From JAPPHA01 sp963662815 (lineage in GTDB: Bacteria; Pseudomonadota; Alphaproteobacteria; Rhodobacterales; Rhodobacteraceae), in NCBI GenBank assembly GCA_963662815.2, contig CAXXWA010000037.1, positions 434,001 to 498,000 on the forward strand: a stretch of DNA of 64,000 nt. The letters are read 5' to 3'. A program made the translations under genes and the position numbers. The notes under the pieces were generated by a model. The model did no database searches. It was not told where the DNA came from and was given only the letters and a program-made list of their open reading frames with translations. Shown here in pieces: positions 55,352-64,000 of this stretch (position 1 is the first letter of the stretch; every line of letters begins with the position of its first letter).

Positions 55352-56161
55352 CTATTCCACGCCGAGGAAGTCGAGTATCGCCGCGTTGACCGCCTCGACC
55401 TGCTGCCAAAGAGCGAAATGGCTCGCATTCTCGATCAGAAGCAGATCGGCGGTCGGGATGAGTTCGGCCAGGCGTCGCGTGTGGTTCTCGTCGATCGCCT
55501 CCTCGTAGACGCCTGCGCCGATGAGCGTCGGGGCGGAAATCCTGCCGAGATCCTCTTCGGACAACTCCGGTTCCGTGCTCCACATCGCCATTACCCCGGA
55601 AGAAAGATCCTCGAATGACTCCGGAGTCGGCGATATGCGCGCATGCTGCGCCGCCGCGTGCTCGACATAGGCACCGCTGAGGGCATCCCCGAACAGCGAC
55701 TGCCGGAGTCCGCTCGTCGAGTAGTTCGCCCCGAGAGCGAAGAGGCGCGTCAAGCGTTCGGGACTGCTGATCGCCAGATGGAGTCCGATGTTGCCGCCGT
55801 CGCTCCAGCCGACGACAGCTGCGTCCTCAAGGCCGAGGCGGTCCATCGCGCCAAGGACATCCCGCGCAAGAAGACCATATCCGAACGGCTGGCCGTCGGT
55901 CGTCGAACGTCCGTGACCGCGGCTGTCGATCGCGAAAACCCGGCGGGTTTGCCTGAGCGCAGCAACCTGTCCGCCAAAGTCTTCGGCAGCGCCGAGGCCT
56001 CCATGCAGCAGGATCACGGCATCCGCGTCTTCCGGTCCGTAGACGCCGCAATGAATCCTGGCGCCATTGACGTCTAGGAGGACCGATTCCTCCGGCTCGG
56101 GCAGCGGCTTCGGCGCCGACAGGCGGCGCCACCCATCGGCGCTCAAGTCTGAAGCGGTCAT
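55352..56161 (-). CDS. Alpha/beta hydrolase
   Basis: A 269-aa alpha/beta-hydrolase-fold enzyme. Oxyanion-hole motif 'LLHGGLGAAEDF', nucleophile elbow 'VVGWSDGGNIGL' (Ser in GWSDGG, near residue 115), an Asp in the 'APTLIGAGVYEE' region and the catalytic His in 'IENASHFALWQQ'. Substrate unknown; relatives include lactonases, esterases and haloperoxidase-like enzymes. It is inserted antisense between hom and glpX. Confidence 0.85.
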   Translation of the reverse strand: MTASDLSADGWRRLSAPKPLPEPEESVLLDVNGARIHCGVYGPEDADAVILLHGGLGAAEDFGGQVAALRQTRRVFAIDSRGHGRSTTDGQPFGYGLLARDVLGAMDRLGLEDAAVVGWSDGGNIGLHLAISSPERLTRLFALGANYSTSGLRQSLFGDALSGAYVEHAAAQHARISPTPESFEDLSSGVMAMWSTEPELSEEDLGRISAPTLIGAGVYEEAIDENHTRRLAELIPTADLLLIENASHFALWQQVEAVNAAILDFLGVE

Positions 56162-56390
56162 CGCGAACTCCTTTCCTTCAGTTTGTCATGACTTGCATCG
56201 TGGCAGTTGCAACTAGTTCCGCAACGCCTCCCGGCGCAATACTGCTCAACGCATCAGAGCCTGGTCACTTGCCGCCGACGCACTGAGAGAGATTGCGGTT
56301 GCACGACGCCAAGCCCGTGCGTAGGGACTGTTTGCAGCGGCGCGGGCTGTTCGTCCATGCGCCGCGTCGGCCCGAACAATCGGAATCGGA

Positions 56391-57368
56391 ATGCCGGACA
56401 GGTTGACTTTCGCGGACCGCATGCTGTCTCTCGGGCTCGCCCGGGTATCGGAAGCAGCCGCCATTTCGGCTGCCAGATTGATCGGCCGCGGTGACGAAAT
56501 GGCCGCCGACAAGGCTGCGGTCGATGCGATGCGTGCACAGCTGAACATGCTCGACATCCGTGGCGTGGTCGTCATCGGCGAAGGCGAGCGGGACAAGGCA
56601 CCGATGCTCTACATCGGAGAGGAGGTCGGCACGGGAACGGGTCCTGAAGTCGACATAGCGCTCGATCCGCTTGAAGGAACGGCGCTCACGGCGAAGGACA
56701 TGCCGAACGCGCTTGCGGTCATCGCAATGGGTCCGCGGAATTCCATGCTCAACGCGCCGGACGTCTACATGGACAAGCTTGCAATCGGACCGGGGTTCCC
56801 GACAAGACTGCTTTCTCTCGACATGCCGCCAGCCGTGCGCGTGGAGACACTTGCCAAGGCCAAGGGTTGTGGCCCGTCCGACATAACGGTCTGCGTCCTG
56901 GAACGCGAACGCCACCGGCAACTCGTGCACGAGATTCGCGCGACCGGTGCTGCGATTCGACTGATCACCGACGGCGACGTCGCCGGTGTCATTCATACGG
57001 CTGAACCTGCGAAAACCGGGATCGACATGTACATGGGGCTAGGCGGCGCGCCCGAAGGCGTGCTTGCAGCAGCGGCGCTCAAGTGCATGGGCGGCCAGAT
57101 CCTTGGGAGGCTCACGTTTCGCGACGATGCTGAACGCGCACGCGCAACGCGCGCAGGCATCGAGGACTTCGACCGGGTATATGCGCTCGACGACATGGTC
57201 GCGGGCGATGTCGTGTTCGCGGCAACCGGCGTGACCGACGGATCCATTCTATCCGGCGCCCGCCGCGACGGCGACTACCTGGAGACCGACACCATTCTCA
57301 TGCGTTCGAGAACCGGGTCCGTCCGGCGCATGCACTACCGTCAGAAGACGGAACCGTTCGCACCGTGA
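56391..57368 (+). CDS. glpX: Fructose-1,6-bisphosphatase, class II
   Basis: A 325-aa Li+-sensitive metal-dependent phosphatase of gluconeogenesis. Motifs are 'AAAISAARLIGRGDEMAADKAAVDAMR', 'VVIGEGERDKAPMLYIGEEVG' (metal ligands), 'DIALDPLEGTALTAK', 'GLGGAPEGVLAAAALKCMGG' and 'IFAATGVTDGSILSG'-like 'VFAATGVTDG'. Start ATG 56391 matches the family start 'MPDRLTFADRMLSLGLARVSEAAA'. It overlaps recJ by 4 bp. Confidence 0.96.
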   Translation: MPDRLTFADRMLSLGLARVSEAAAISAARLIGRGDEMAADKAAVDAMRAQLNMLDIRGVVVIGEGERDKAPMLYIGEEVGTGTGPEVDIALDPLEGTALTAKDMPNALAVIAMGPRNSMLNAPDVYMDKLAIGPGFPTRLLSLDMPPAVRVETLAKAKGCGPSDITVCVLERERHRQLVHEIRATGAAIRLITDGDVAGVIHTAEPAKTGIDMYMGLGGAPEGVLAAAALKCMGGQILGRLTFRDDAERARATRAGIEDFDRVYALDDMVAGDVVFAATGVTDGSILSGARRDGDYLETDTILMRSRTGSVRRMHYRQKTEPFAP

Positions 57369-59200
57369 ACAAGACCGGCAGCGCTTCCGCAGAGGCAGCC
57401 ATAGCTGGAGGCACACAGGGGGTTCGGAACGCGCCGGGCGAATTGCCGCCCTTTCTCGGAGTCGAGAACTCATTGACCGGAAGGCGCTGGATCGGCCTCG
57501 ACGCGGATGCCGACCGGCTGGCGCTCAGGATTGCGCAACTGGCCGGCATCCCCGATCCGGTTGCCCGCACGCTTGCTGCCGCCGGAGTGACGGCCGACGA
57601 GGCAGCCGGCTACCTCGAACCACGGCTGCGCGACCTCATGCCGGATCCCGCGCGTCTCTTGGACGCGGAGCGTGCCGCCGAACGCATCGTCGAGGCCGCT
57701 CGCACGCGGCAGCGCGTTTGCGTCCTTGCGGACTACGACGTGGACGGTGCTGCTTCGGCGGCACTTCTCCTGGACTGGTTCAGGGAACTCGGCTGTTCCG
57801 CATCGGTCTATGTTCCGGACCGCATAGCCGAAGGTTACGGTCCCAACGAACCGGCGATGCGGACACTCTCTACCGGCAGCGACCTGATCATCTGCGTTGA
57901 TTGCGGAACCAATTCCCACCAGGCGGTTGCCGCTGCGGACGTCGATGTCATCGTCCTGGACCATCACCTCGGAAGCGACACGCTGCCGCCCGCCCACGCC
58001 GTCGTGAATCCCAACAGGGTCGGCGAATCGGGCGAACTCGGACACCTCTGCGCTGCAGGGGTCGTCTTTCTCGTGCTCGCGGCCGCCAACCGCCAGTTGC
58101 GAAAGGGTTCATTGGCAACTCCGGACCTGATTCCCCTACTCGACCTCGTCGCGCTCGCGACCGTGGCCGACGTTGCACCCCTCGTCGGGCTCAACCGCGC
58201 CTTCGTGCGGCAGGGTCTCCTGGTCATGGCCCGGCGCCAGCGGATCGGATTGGCAGCGCTGGCCGATTCCGCGCGTCAGTCAGGCGCACCAACAGAATTC
58301 GACCTCGGATTCATCCTCGGGCCGCGCCTGAACGCGGCCGGGCGAGTCGGAAAGTCCGATCTGGGAGCCCGGCTTCTCGCGACCAAGGACGCACACGAAG
58401 CCGCTTCCATTGCAGGCGAGCTCGAGTTGCTCAACGGCAAGCGCCGCGCACTGGAAGCCGCAACCTATGCTGAAGCTCTCGAGCAAGCGGAACGGCGCGG
58501 TCTCGACCGTCCCCTCGTCTGGGCCGCGGCCGACGGCTGGCATCCCGGGGTGGTCGGAATCGTGGCATCTAGACTCATGCGGTTGGCGAACCGGCCCGCG
58601 CTCGTCATCGGCTTCGAAGGAGACGATGGGAGGGGTTCCGGCCGGTCCATCCCCGGCGTGAACCTCGGCGCCGCAGTATCCGCATGCGTACGCGAGGACC
58701 TGTTTGCGAAGGGCGGCGGCCATCCGATGGCGGCGGGCGTAAACGTGACGCGCGCGCGCCTCGACGCCGCCGTCGAACGGCTCTCCGAGCTCCTCGAGAG
58801 GCAGGGAGCAGGACACGCCAGGCCAAGAACTCTAAGGCTCATGGGAACCCTGCAACCGAGCGCAGCCACGGTCGAGCTCGTTGAACATCTCAAGGCCGCC
58901 GGACCCTACGGTTCCTGTGCGCCTGCACCACGACTTGCTCTCGCCGGCGTCAAAGTCGCGCGGGCCAGGCCGGTTGGCGAGAATCATCTGATGTTGACCT
59001 TGCGGGGCGACGCGAAGGGCCGGGTGGATGCCATGGCGTTTCGAGCTTTCGACAACGCACTCGGCAGCGCGCTTCTGTCGCACGGCGGCCGTTCGTTCCA
59101 TGTTGCCGGCCAGCTCGAAATCAATGACTGGGGCGGGCGGCGCAGCGCCCGGCTTCTCGTCGAGGACGCGGCTCCGCTCACGGCATGCCCGTCACCGTGA
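57365..59200 (+). CDS. recJ: Single-stranded-DNA-specific exonuclease RecJ
   Basis: A 611-aa 5'-3' ssDNA exonuclease used in recombination and mismatch repair. DHH-domain motifs are 'VCVLADYDVDGAASAALLLDW', 'LIICVDCGTNSH', 'VIVLDHHLGSDTLPPAHAVVNPN' and 'FILGPRLNAAGRVG'. The DHHA1 region has 'GGGHPMAAGVNV', and an OB fold completes the C-terminus. GTG start 57365 overlaps the glpX stop (GTGA), so the two are translationally coupled. Confidence 0.95.
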   Translation: MNKTGSASAEAAIAGGTQGVRNAPGELPPFLGVENSLTGRRWIGLDADADRLALRIAQLAGIPDPVARTLAAAGVTADEAAGYLEPRLRDLMPDPARLLDAERAAERIVEAARTRQRVCVLADYDVDGAASAALLLDWFRELGCSASVYVPDRIAEGYGPNEPAMRTLSTGSDLIICVDCGTNSHQAVAAADVDVIVLDHHLGSDTLPPAHAVVNPNRVGESGELGHLCAAGVVFLVLAAANRQLRKGSLATPDLIPLLDLVALATVADVAPLVGLNRAFVRQGLLVMARRQRIGLAALADSARQSGAPTEFDLGFILGPRLNAAGRVGKSDLGARLLATKDAHEAASIAGELELLNGKRRALEAATYAEALEQAERRGLDRPLVWAAADGWHPGVVGIVASRLMRLANRPALVIGFEGDDGRGSGRSIPGVNLGAAVSACVREDLFAKGGGHPMAAGVNVTRARLDAAVERLSELLERQGAGHARPRTLRLMGTLQPSAATVELVEHLKAAGPYGSCAPAPRLALAGVKVARARPVGENHLMLTLRGDAKGRVDAMAFRAFDNALGSALLSHGGRSFHVAGQLEINDWGGRRSARLLVEDAAPLTACPSP

Positions 59201-59261
59201 ACGGCAAGAATCCGCTTGCCAGGTGCTCACGCGACTACTAAGAGCCATCCACAGTGGCAGC

Positions 59262-59336
59262 GGTCCCTTCGTCTATCGGTTAGGACGCCAGATTTTCAAT
59301 CTGGAAAGACGGGTTCGATTCCCGTAGGGACTGCCA
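59262..59336 (+). tRNA. tRNA-Glu (anticodon TTC)
   Basis: 75-nt cloverleaf with encoded CCA. The acceptor GGTCCCT pairs with AGGGACT (one G-U), the anticodon stem is CCAGA/TCTGG with loop TTTTCAA, and the T arm is ACGGG TTCGATT CCCGT. It is close to the Rhodobacter-type tRNA-Glu as I recall it. It lies 61 bp after recJ; the following region is decayed. Confidence 0.96.
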
Positions 59337-60438
59337 TTCATCCGAATTGCTCCTTCTCTGGGATTTGGGAGTCGCGTCTGCCCCGGGCGGCCGCAATGAC
59401 CAGACTCGTCGGATCCTGTTTCCCGTACCGATCCCGTGAAAGCCGAAACAACGCGGTCTTGCTGGCTCGCCCTTGCCTGCAGGCAAGTTGCGGCCGCTGC
59501 CTCCTGCCCGTACGCGGGCGCCTAAGAATGATGGCATTGCTCGAGCCCGGCATCGTGCCGCGACTGCGGAGTCGACAAGATCGCCGACCGGTCCCGCGCA
59601 TTTGCGCAAGCACCTCATTCAAACGGCCCGGTGCTGGCTGCGATATCAGCCGAGCAGCATGATGGTGCAGTGGCCCCACGGCCATGTCGCACAGGCAGGG
59701 AACAGGAAGCGACCGAAGAAGACTGCCATCGACGCCGTCGCTCGAAGACCGCTGAGCGCGTTGCGGCGCTGCGTCATCCCGGGATTGTTTCCGGACGATG
59801 CCGTCATTGCCTGACATGGGTAAACGGAAACGGATACCAACAGGAGACCGCGGAGTTCCCCCGCGTCCGGACGCGCTTGAGGGGAATCCGGTTTGGCACG
59901 TGACCGCCCAGATGCCGGGTTCGCTGCAAGGCACCGTTGCCGAGAAGGGTCCTGCCCCCGGACGTCACGACCACCAGAATGTGGCATTGGGGTCACGGAA
60001 CCGGAGCAAAGCCGAAGCAAATTGCGGCAGAATCTCCCATCGCACGGAAGAACTGTCGAAACCGAGCAACTGATGTTGCCAAAAAGCCCCTGCATTCGAG
60101 TTGCGGCGGGCGGTGAATCTCGACGGATCCTGACGCTGCAGCGCTGCAAACCACCCCGAATGCCACGCCTTTTGCCAGCCGCCAACACTCGCTGCGGGGC
60201 GCTTGCACGCCTCGTGCGGCTGGTTTCCCGCCATCGGAGCCGACTTCCGCGACCCTCCCGCTCGGGGCGGACTGCGCCGTCGCGGAGCGGACGACCGCTC
60301 GCGGCGGCTATGCCGGCGGTCACTTCTAGGAAGCACTCGCGCCGAAAGTTCGGGAACGTTGCCTTCCGGTTTTCGCGGCCACCACTATGCACGTCGAATT
60401 CGGGGTAGTGCCGACCTGTCGCTGCAAGGGTCAAATTC
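59337..60438. other. About 1.1 kb with no supported gene
   Basis: Downstream of tRNA-Glu. Long frames on the minus strand (up to ~285 codons) have Arg/Ser-rich, non-protein-like composition and no domains. No IS ends, integrase or direct repeat of the tRNA 3' end was noticed. It is probably decayed DNA. Confidence 0.45.
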
Positions 60439-61032
60439 TCAACCTGCGTTGGCAACTGGCGGGCCGGAGTCGCACCAGCTCGCCATTGCCACGCGCTTTC
60501 CATTAGGCTCTCTGCCTGACTGACGATGCGCGTGGGCGAACCCGGGGAAAGTCTCGCCTAATCCGTTGAGCCTAGCGGGGCGGCATGTCCGAGCGGGAGA
60601 AACAGGCGCATCGGATCCTTCCGTTAGCGGGACAAAGCCGAACCCTTCGTAGAAGCGTTTCGCGCAGTCGTTCGCAGCGTCCACGATCAGGGCATGCATC
60701 GCCACCGTCTCGCCGGCAGCGGCAATGCGCATGACCGCATCCGCAAGCAGCATGCGTCCCAGTCCCAGCCTCTGCGCGGAACGGTCGACCCCAAGCTGGC
60801 CGATCACGGCACTGGGGACCGGATGATGCGGAAGCTTGCGCAACAGCTCTTCGGGAAGCGAGGACAGATCTACCGACACGGCGCTCAGGGCATGGAAGCC
60901 CAGAACGGTGTCCGCGTCTACGGCGGTGCAGACGATGACTCTGGTGATCCGTCGCCGGACATCCTGTCGGGCCCGCCGTGCCAGATATCGGTCCAGTTCG
61001 GGAAGACCGCAGGAATCGGATCCCCCGGAGCT
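60439..61032 (-). pseudogene. GNAT acetyltransferase, 5'-truncated (TacT-like)
   Basis: Reads 'SCGLPELDRYLARRARQDVRRR', 'VIVCTAVDADTVLGFHALSAVSV', 'LPHHPVPSAVIGQLGVDRSAQRLGLGRMLLADAV' (acetyl-CoA-binding RxxGxG region) and 'ALIVDAANDCAKRFYEGFGF'. This is the pattern of TacT/AtaT-like GNATs that pair with DUF1778 antitoxins. The frame has no start codon before an in-frame TGA at 61033-61035. The first ~20-25 residues are missing and no antitoxin gene is present. A GTG at 60879 would give only the C-terminal two-thirds. Confidence 0.6.
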
Positions 61033-61035
61033 TCA

Positions 61036-61201
61036 GCGCCGGAAGCGCCCGCAAGGCGCAGCCCGCGAGGATCATCGCGCTGCCCGGCATTCCGCCGTCG
61101 CCGACGATCCGGTCGAGGCCGAGCAGGACGAGGCCGGGGGCGAACAGGAACAGCCCGCCGAACACGGTGCGCAGGCGCCGCGACCTGTTCGTTGATGTCA
61201 C
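61036..61201 (-). other. Hydrophobic coding-like fragment
   Basis: From GTG 61201 the minus strand reads 'RRLRTVFGGLFLFAPGLVLLGLDRIVGDGG', with one clear hydrophobic segment, then 'GSAMILAGCALRALPALKL', before merging out of frame into the GNAT fragment. It may be a scrap of a small membrane protein joined to the GNAT remnant by deletion. Confidence 0.25.
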
Positions 61202-61551
61202 GGAACTGCGCGTCCCGGTCAGGGTTCTTTTCCGTGTACTCGCGGGACTGCACAATTGCGGACCAAGTGCCCAAACTCTGATTTTCAGGCTTGCAGAACA
61301 CGAAATATGCAGCAGCAGTTTCCCGTTCATATCTGCAATTGCGGTGACGGTTGCCGATGTAGAAGACGCGGTGACCTTTCGCGCTTCCTTCACGGGAGAG
61401 TGCGGAAACGAGATGCATCTTCCGGACAATCGACGTGTTTCGAGGCTGTTTGGCGTGGGGTGCAGTATTGGGGCTCGGCCTTGTGGGAACGCGGAGCCTG
61501 ATGCATACCCGGCCTGAAGGGAGCTTCCCGGCCTAGGGACTGGATACTTCA
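61202..61551. other. Gene-free spacer
   Basis: 350 bp with no recognisable gene between the hydrophobic fragment and the GcvT-like remnant. Confidence 0.35.
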
Positions 61552-61917
61552 CCGGACTACATCGCATTGGACTGCAACCTGATGGCGCTCGCAATGCCCG
61601 ACAAGGGATCGTTCACCGGAACCGATGCTGTACCGGCATGCGGATTCCGGAATGAGCATTCCGCCGCATTCACCGTGATCGCCGGCGATCGCGCGACTTG
61701 GGGCGGCGAGGCGATCTTCCTCGACGGCGAGCCGGCCCGGTACGCGTCATCCGGCGATTGCACCCCTTGAGTCGAAGCTCGCACCGCCGTCGAATATGTG
61801 GCGCCGGACGCCTGTCGCAACGACGGAGACTATGCGGTGGAAGTCCTTGGCCAACTTCCCGCGGCCGAAACTCAAGCGTTGCCGCTCCACGATCCAGGCG
61901 GCGCCAGAATGCGATGA
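61552..61917 (+). pseudogene. GcvT-domain oxidoreductase (dimethylglycine/sarcosine dehydrogenase-like) C-terminal remnant
   Basis: Plus-strand sequence 'DYIALDCNLMALAMPDKGSFTG' and 'WGGEAIFLDGEPARYASSG' matches the C-terminal GcvT/aminomethyltransferase part of FAD-dependent methylglycine dehydrogenases (DKGdFiG and W-G-x-EPIxxDGxPVGxxTSG motifs). After a stop near 61770, homology continues in another frame as 'YVAPDACRNDGDYAVEVLG' and 'LPLHDPGGARMR', the normal protein end. The rest of the gene is absent. Such oxidoreductases often neighbour MttB-family genes. Confidence 0.6.
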
Positions 61918-62039
61918 TGACCGGTTCATGCCAAGGTGCTGACACGAACAGACGGGCGGAAAACCGGCTGAACCGAAAGTCAGGGGCAACGCGGTGCGGA
62001 TAGCCCCGTTTGCTACCGCACCAGCATGGGAAACTGTTC

Positions 62040-63554
62040 ATGGCACGCCGTAGCCGTACCGCCCGACGGAACCGCAACGCCGGTTTTGCGCAACGACCGT
62101 TTTCGGAAATCCGGAATCGCCTTGAACCGGTTGAACTCATCTCTGCCGATCAAGTCGAGACCATCCATCATGCGAGCCTGAAGGTGCTGCGCGACATAGG
62201 GCTAAAGATCGACAGTCCGGTCGCGCGCAGGTTGCTTGCCGGGGCCGGAGCGGACCTGGATGGCGACCGGATCCGTTTCGACCCCGGGCTGGTAGAAGAG
62301 ACGCTGAGCGGAGTTCCGTCCGAGTTCACGATTCACGCACGCGACCCCGCCAAGACGGTTACGGTCGGAGGCAACTCTCTCACCTTCTCCACGGTCTGCG
62401 GGCCGTCCTTCGTTTCCGACCTCGATAATGGACGGCGGCCGGGCACCCTCGAAGACGTTCGGAACTTCGTGAAGCTCTCGTCCATGCTGAACATTTTCCA
62501 CCATGACGGCGGCTCGGGATGCGAACCGCTGGAGCTTCCGCCCGAGACGCGGCACCTGGACATGATGCTCGCCCAGACGACACTGTGCGACAAGGGTTGG
62601 CAGCCCTGCTGGATGAATACCGCGAGCCGAGCCCGCGATTGCATCGAAATGGCAAAAATCTCGCTCCAGACCGACGATGAAGGCCTAAGCGAACAGCCGG
62701 GCATATATGGCGGAATCAACACCAATTCCCCCCTCTTGTTCGACAACGGTCAGGCGGAAGCTGTCATCGAGTTCGCCCGCGCCGGTCAGCCGGTGCATAT
62801 CACCCCGTTCACCCTCGCCGGATCCATGAGCCCGGCCACGGTCGGCGGGTCGCTCGTTCAGCAGAATGCGGAGGTGCTTTCCGGGATCATGCTCGGGCAG
62901 GCGGCGAACCCGGGCGCACCGGTTTTTTACGGCCATTTCACGTCGAACGTGGACATGAGGACCGGCTCGCCCGCATTCGGAACTCCCGAGTATGCCCAGT
63001 CCGTCCTGATCTCGGGCCAGATGGCGCGGCGCTACGGCATTCCTCTCCGGTCCTCCAACACGACGGCCTCGGCCTGCGTCGATGCGCAGGCAGCGTACGA
63101 ATCCGACATGTCCATCAACGCGTGTATTCAGGGCCACATAAACGTCATGATGCATGCTGGCGGCTGGCTCGAGGGCGGGCTGACCTGTTCCTTCGAAAAG
63201 CTTGTCCTCGACGCCGAACTCCTTCAGTTGAAGGTTGCAACGCTTGAACCGATCGAACTCGACGATGACGCCCTCGGCCTTGAAGCCATTGCCGAGGTCG
63301 GTCCGGGTGGACACTTCTTCGGCGCAGCGCATACCTTGGCGCGCTACGAGAACGCGTTCTACCAGCCGATTCTATCTGACTGGCGAAATTACGAAACCTG
63401 GCATGAGGACGGCGCGAAGTCTGCCACGGAACGCGCAAACGCCATCTGGAAACAGTTGCTGCGCGAGTACCGGAAACCTCCGATCGACCCGGGTGTTGAA
63501 GAAGAACTTCATGACTTTGTCGCGAGGCGGAAACGGGAAATCCTGAAGTCGTGA
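62040..63554 (+). CDS. MttB-family (trimethylamine methyltransferase-like) corrinoid methyltransferase, non-pyrrolysine
   Basis: A 504-aa TIM-barrel methyltransferase of the MttB superfamily. Family features are 'ETIHHASLKVLRDIGLKIDSP', 'FSTVCGPSFVSDLDNGRRPGTLEDVRNF', 'YGGINTNSPLLFDNGQAEAVIEF', 'GHFTSNVDMRTGSPAFGTPEY' and 'VGPGGHFFGAAHTLARYENAFY'. There is no in-frame TAG, so it lacks pyrrolysine; such members (for example MtgB) demethylate quaternary amines like glycine betaine to a corrinoid protein. No corrinoid protein gene is in the window. Start ATG 62040 fits 'MARRSRTARRNRNAGF'. Confidence 0.9.
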   Translation: MARRSRTARRNRNAGFAQRPFSEIRNRLEPVELISADQVETIHHASLKVLRDIGLKIDSPVARRLLAGAGADLDGDRIRFDPGLVEETLSGVPSEFTIHARDPAKTVTVGGNSLTFSTVCGPSFVSDLDNGRRPGTLEDVRNFVKLSSMLNIFHHDGGSGCEPLELPPETRHLDMMLAQTTLCDKGWQPCWMNTASRARDCIEMAKISLQTDDEGLSEQPGIYGGINTNSPLLFDNGQAEAVIEFARAGQPVHITPFTLAGSMSPATVGGSLVQQNAEVLSGIMLGQAANPGAPVFYGHFTSNVDMRTGSPAFGTPEYAQSVLISGQMARRYGIPLRSSNTTASACVDAQAAYESDMSINACIQGHINVMMHAGGWLEGGLTCSFEKLVLDAELLQLKVATLEPIELDDDALGLEAIAEVGPGGHFFGAAHTLARYENAFYQPILSDWRNYETWHEDGAKSATERANAIWKQLLREYRKPPIDPGVEEELHDFVARRKREILKS

Positions 63555-64000
63555 CGACCGCCCGGCTCGCCGGCAGGAATTTGTTCCGGTACTGACAGCG
63601 AGCGCGAGAGGGCACGCGAACCGCCATCACAGCGATTGCCTGGGAGAGTTCATGGAAGGCTGCCATCTCTTTGCCGCCCATCCCTGAACCGTCCAGCCAG
63701 TGAAGCCAACTCGGCATTGCAGGAAGTTCCCGGGCGAGTGCCGCCGGATCGCCTACTGTTCATGCTACAGCTTGGACTTTTGGCCACGGCGCACGCTTCG
63801 CGACGAATTTGCCGGAAGCGAACAGCACAATGACGTGCTGTTCAACGTGCTCCCCAACTCCCGGGACAGCCAACCATGCGCCTTACCCCAGCCTGCCTCC
63901 TGCCCGCAGGTGCCGACAGGTTGCGACCAGATGGAGCGTCGCCGGGCTCAAAACCGACCCGGGCGATGTGGATGATGCGGACTGCGTGGACCTCTGCAGG
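63555..64000. other. Right-edge region without a supported gene
   Basis: About 446 bp to the window end. Short frames only, none with a recognised domain. The next gene lies outside. Confidence 0.4.

Noticed and set aside
59646..60503. Minus-strand frame of ~285 codons after the tRNA
   Set aside because: Low-quality, Arg/Ser/Cys-rich composition, no domain, no ribosome-binding site.
62040..63554. Pyrrolysine-containing trimethylamine methyltransferase
   Set aside because: No in-frame TAG occurs; the family also has many non-pyrrolysine members.

Overview
This is a GC-rich bacterial chromosome segment, most likely from an alphaproteobacterium. The evidence is the conserved sets hom-glpX-recJ and methylmalonyl-CoA epimerase-DUF1467, a Rhodobacter-like tRNA-Glu, two carbohydrate ABC operons, a form II CO-dehydrogenase-like enzyme and a non-pyrrolysine MttB homologue. 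Class-level placement is reasonably safe; order-level (Rhodobacterales-like) is inference. The window mixes intact core metabolism with many decayed mobile elements and broken accessory genes, as seen in symbionts or recently bottlenecked genomes. Several frame breaks are single-base, so some could be assembly errors.

Layout. 1-1.0 kb: a DruA/DUF4338 gene running off the left edge and a 214-bp IS30 end relic. 1.5-10.6 kb (minus strand): pgi, then a LacI-controlled operon (lacI, binding protein, two permeases, a GH63/MGH1-like glycosidase, ATPase) with a perfect LacI-type palindrome in front of lacI. 11.1-16.8 kb: a BDH2-like short-chain dehydrogenase, a DruA+ISAs1 mobile element and topA. 17.0-20.7 kb: a three-subunit molybdenum hydroxylase (small, large and medium genes in transcription order). 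21.0-21.8 kb: methylmalonyl-CoA epimerase and a DUF1467 protein, followed by an internally deleted copy of the DruA-ISAs1 element.

22.7-33.6 kb is a defence-like island. It holds an orphan HsdR-N nuclease, a WYL regulator, a tandem AAA+ ATPase, an unrecognised 173-aa protein and a DUF2779 (Cas4/RecB-like plus DEDD-like) nuclease gene split by an IS66-type and an IS30-type element. Both of those elements are themselves broken. 34.1-37.1 kb returns to core genes (nadK, glyA, a TetR regulator). 37.2-42.0 kb carries a transposase remnant, a HigBA module with a nonsense mutation in the toxin, and an MmeI-like single-chain restriction-modification enzyme.

42.3-50.2 kb: a GlxA-type regulator divergent from a tight seven-gene uptake/catabolic operon (binding protein, two permeases, PfkB kinase, amidohydrolase, BtpA/SgcQ-like protein, ATPase). 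50.2-53.9 kb: an IS4-type relic and a DarTG module with an intact DarG antitoxin and a broken DarT toxin. 54.0-59.3 kb: hom (frame-broken), an alpha/beta hydrolase, glpX, recJ and tRNA-Glu. 59.3-64.0 kb: a mostly gene-free, decayed stretch with a 5'-truncated GNAT gene, a GcvT-domain oxidoreductase remnant and an intact MttB-family methyltransferase.

Two themes recur. First, DruA-type domains occur three times, twice joined to ISAs1 transposase sequence, linking the Druantia hallmark protein to transposons. Second, both toxin-antitoxin modules keep an intact antitoxin beside a toxin cut by a single stop codon, and the nuclease, hom and all full-length IS elements are also interrupted.
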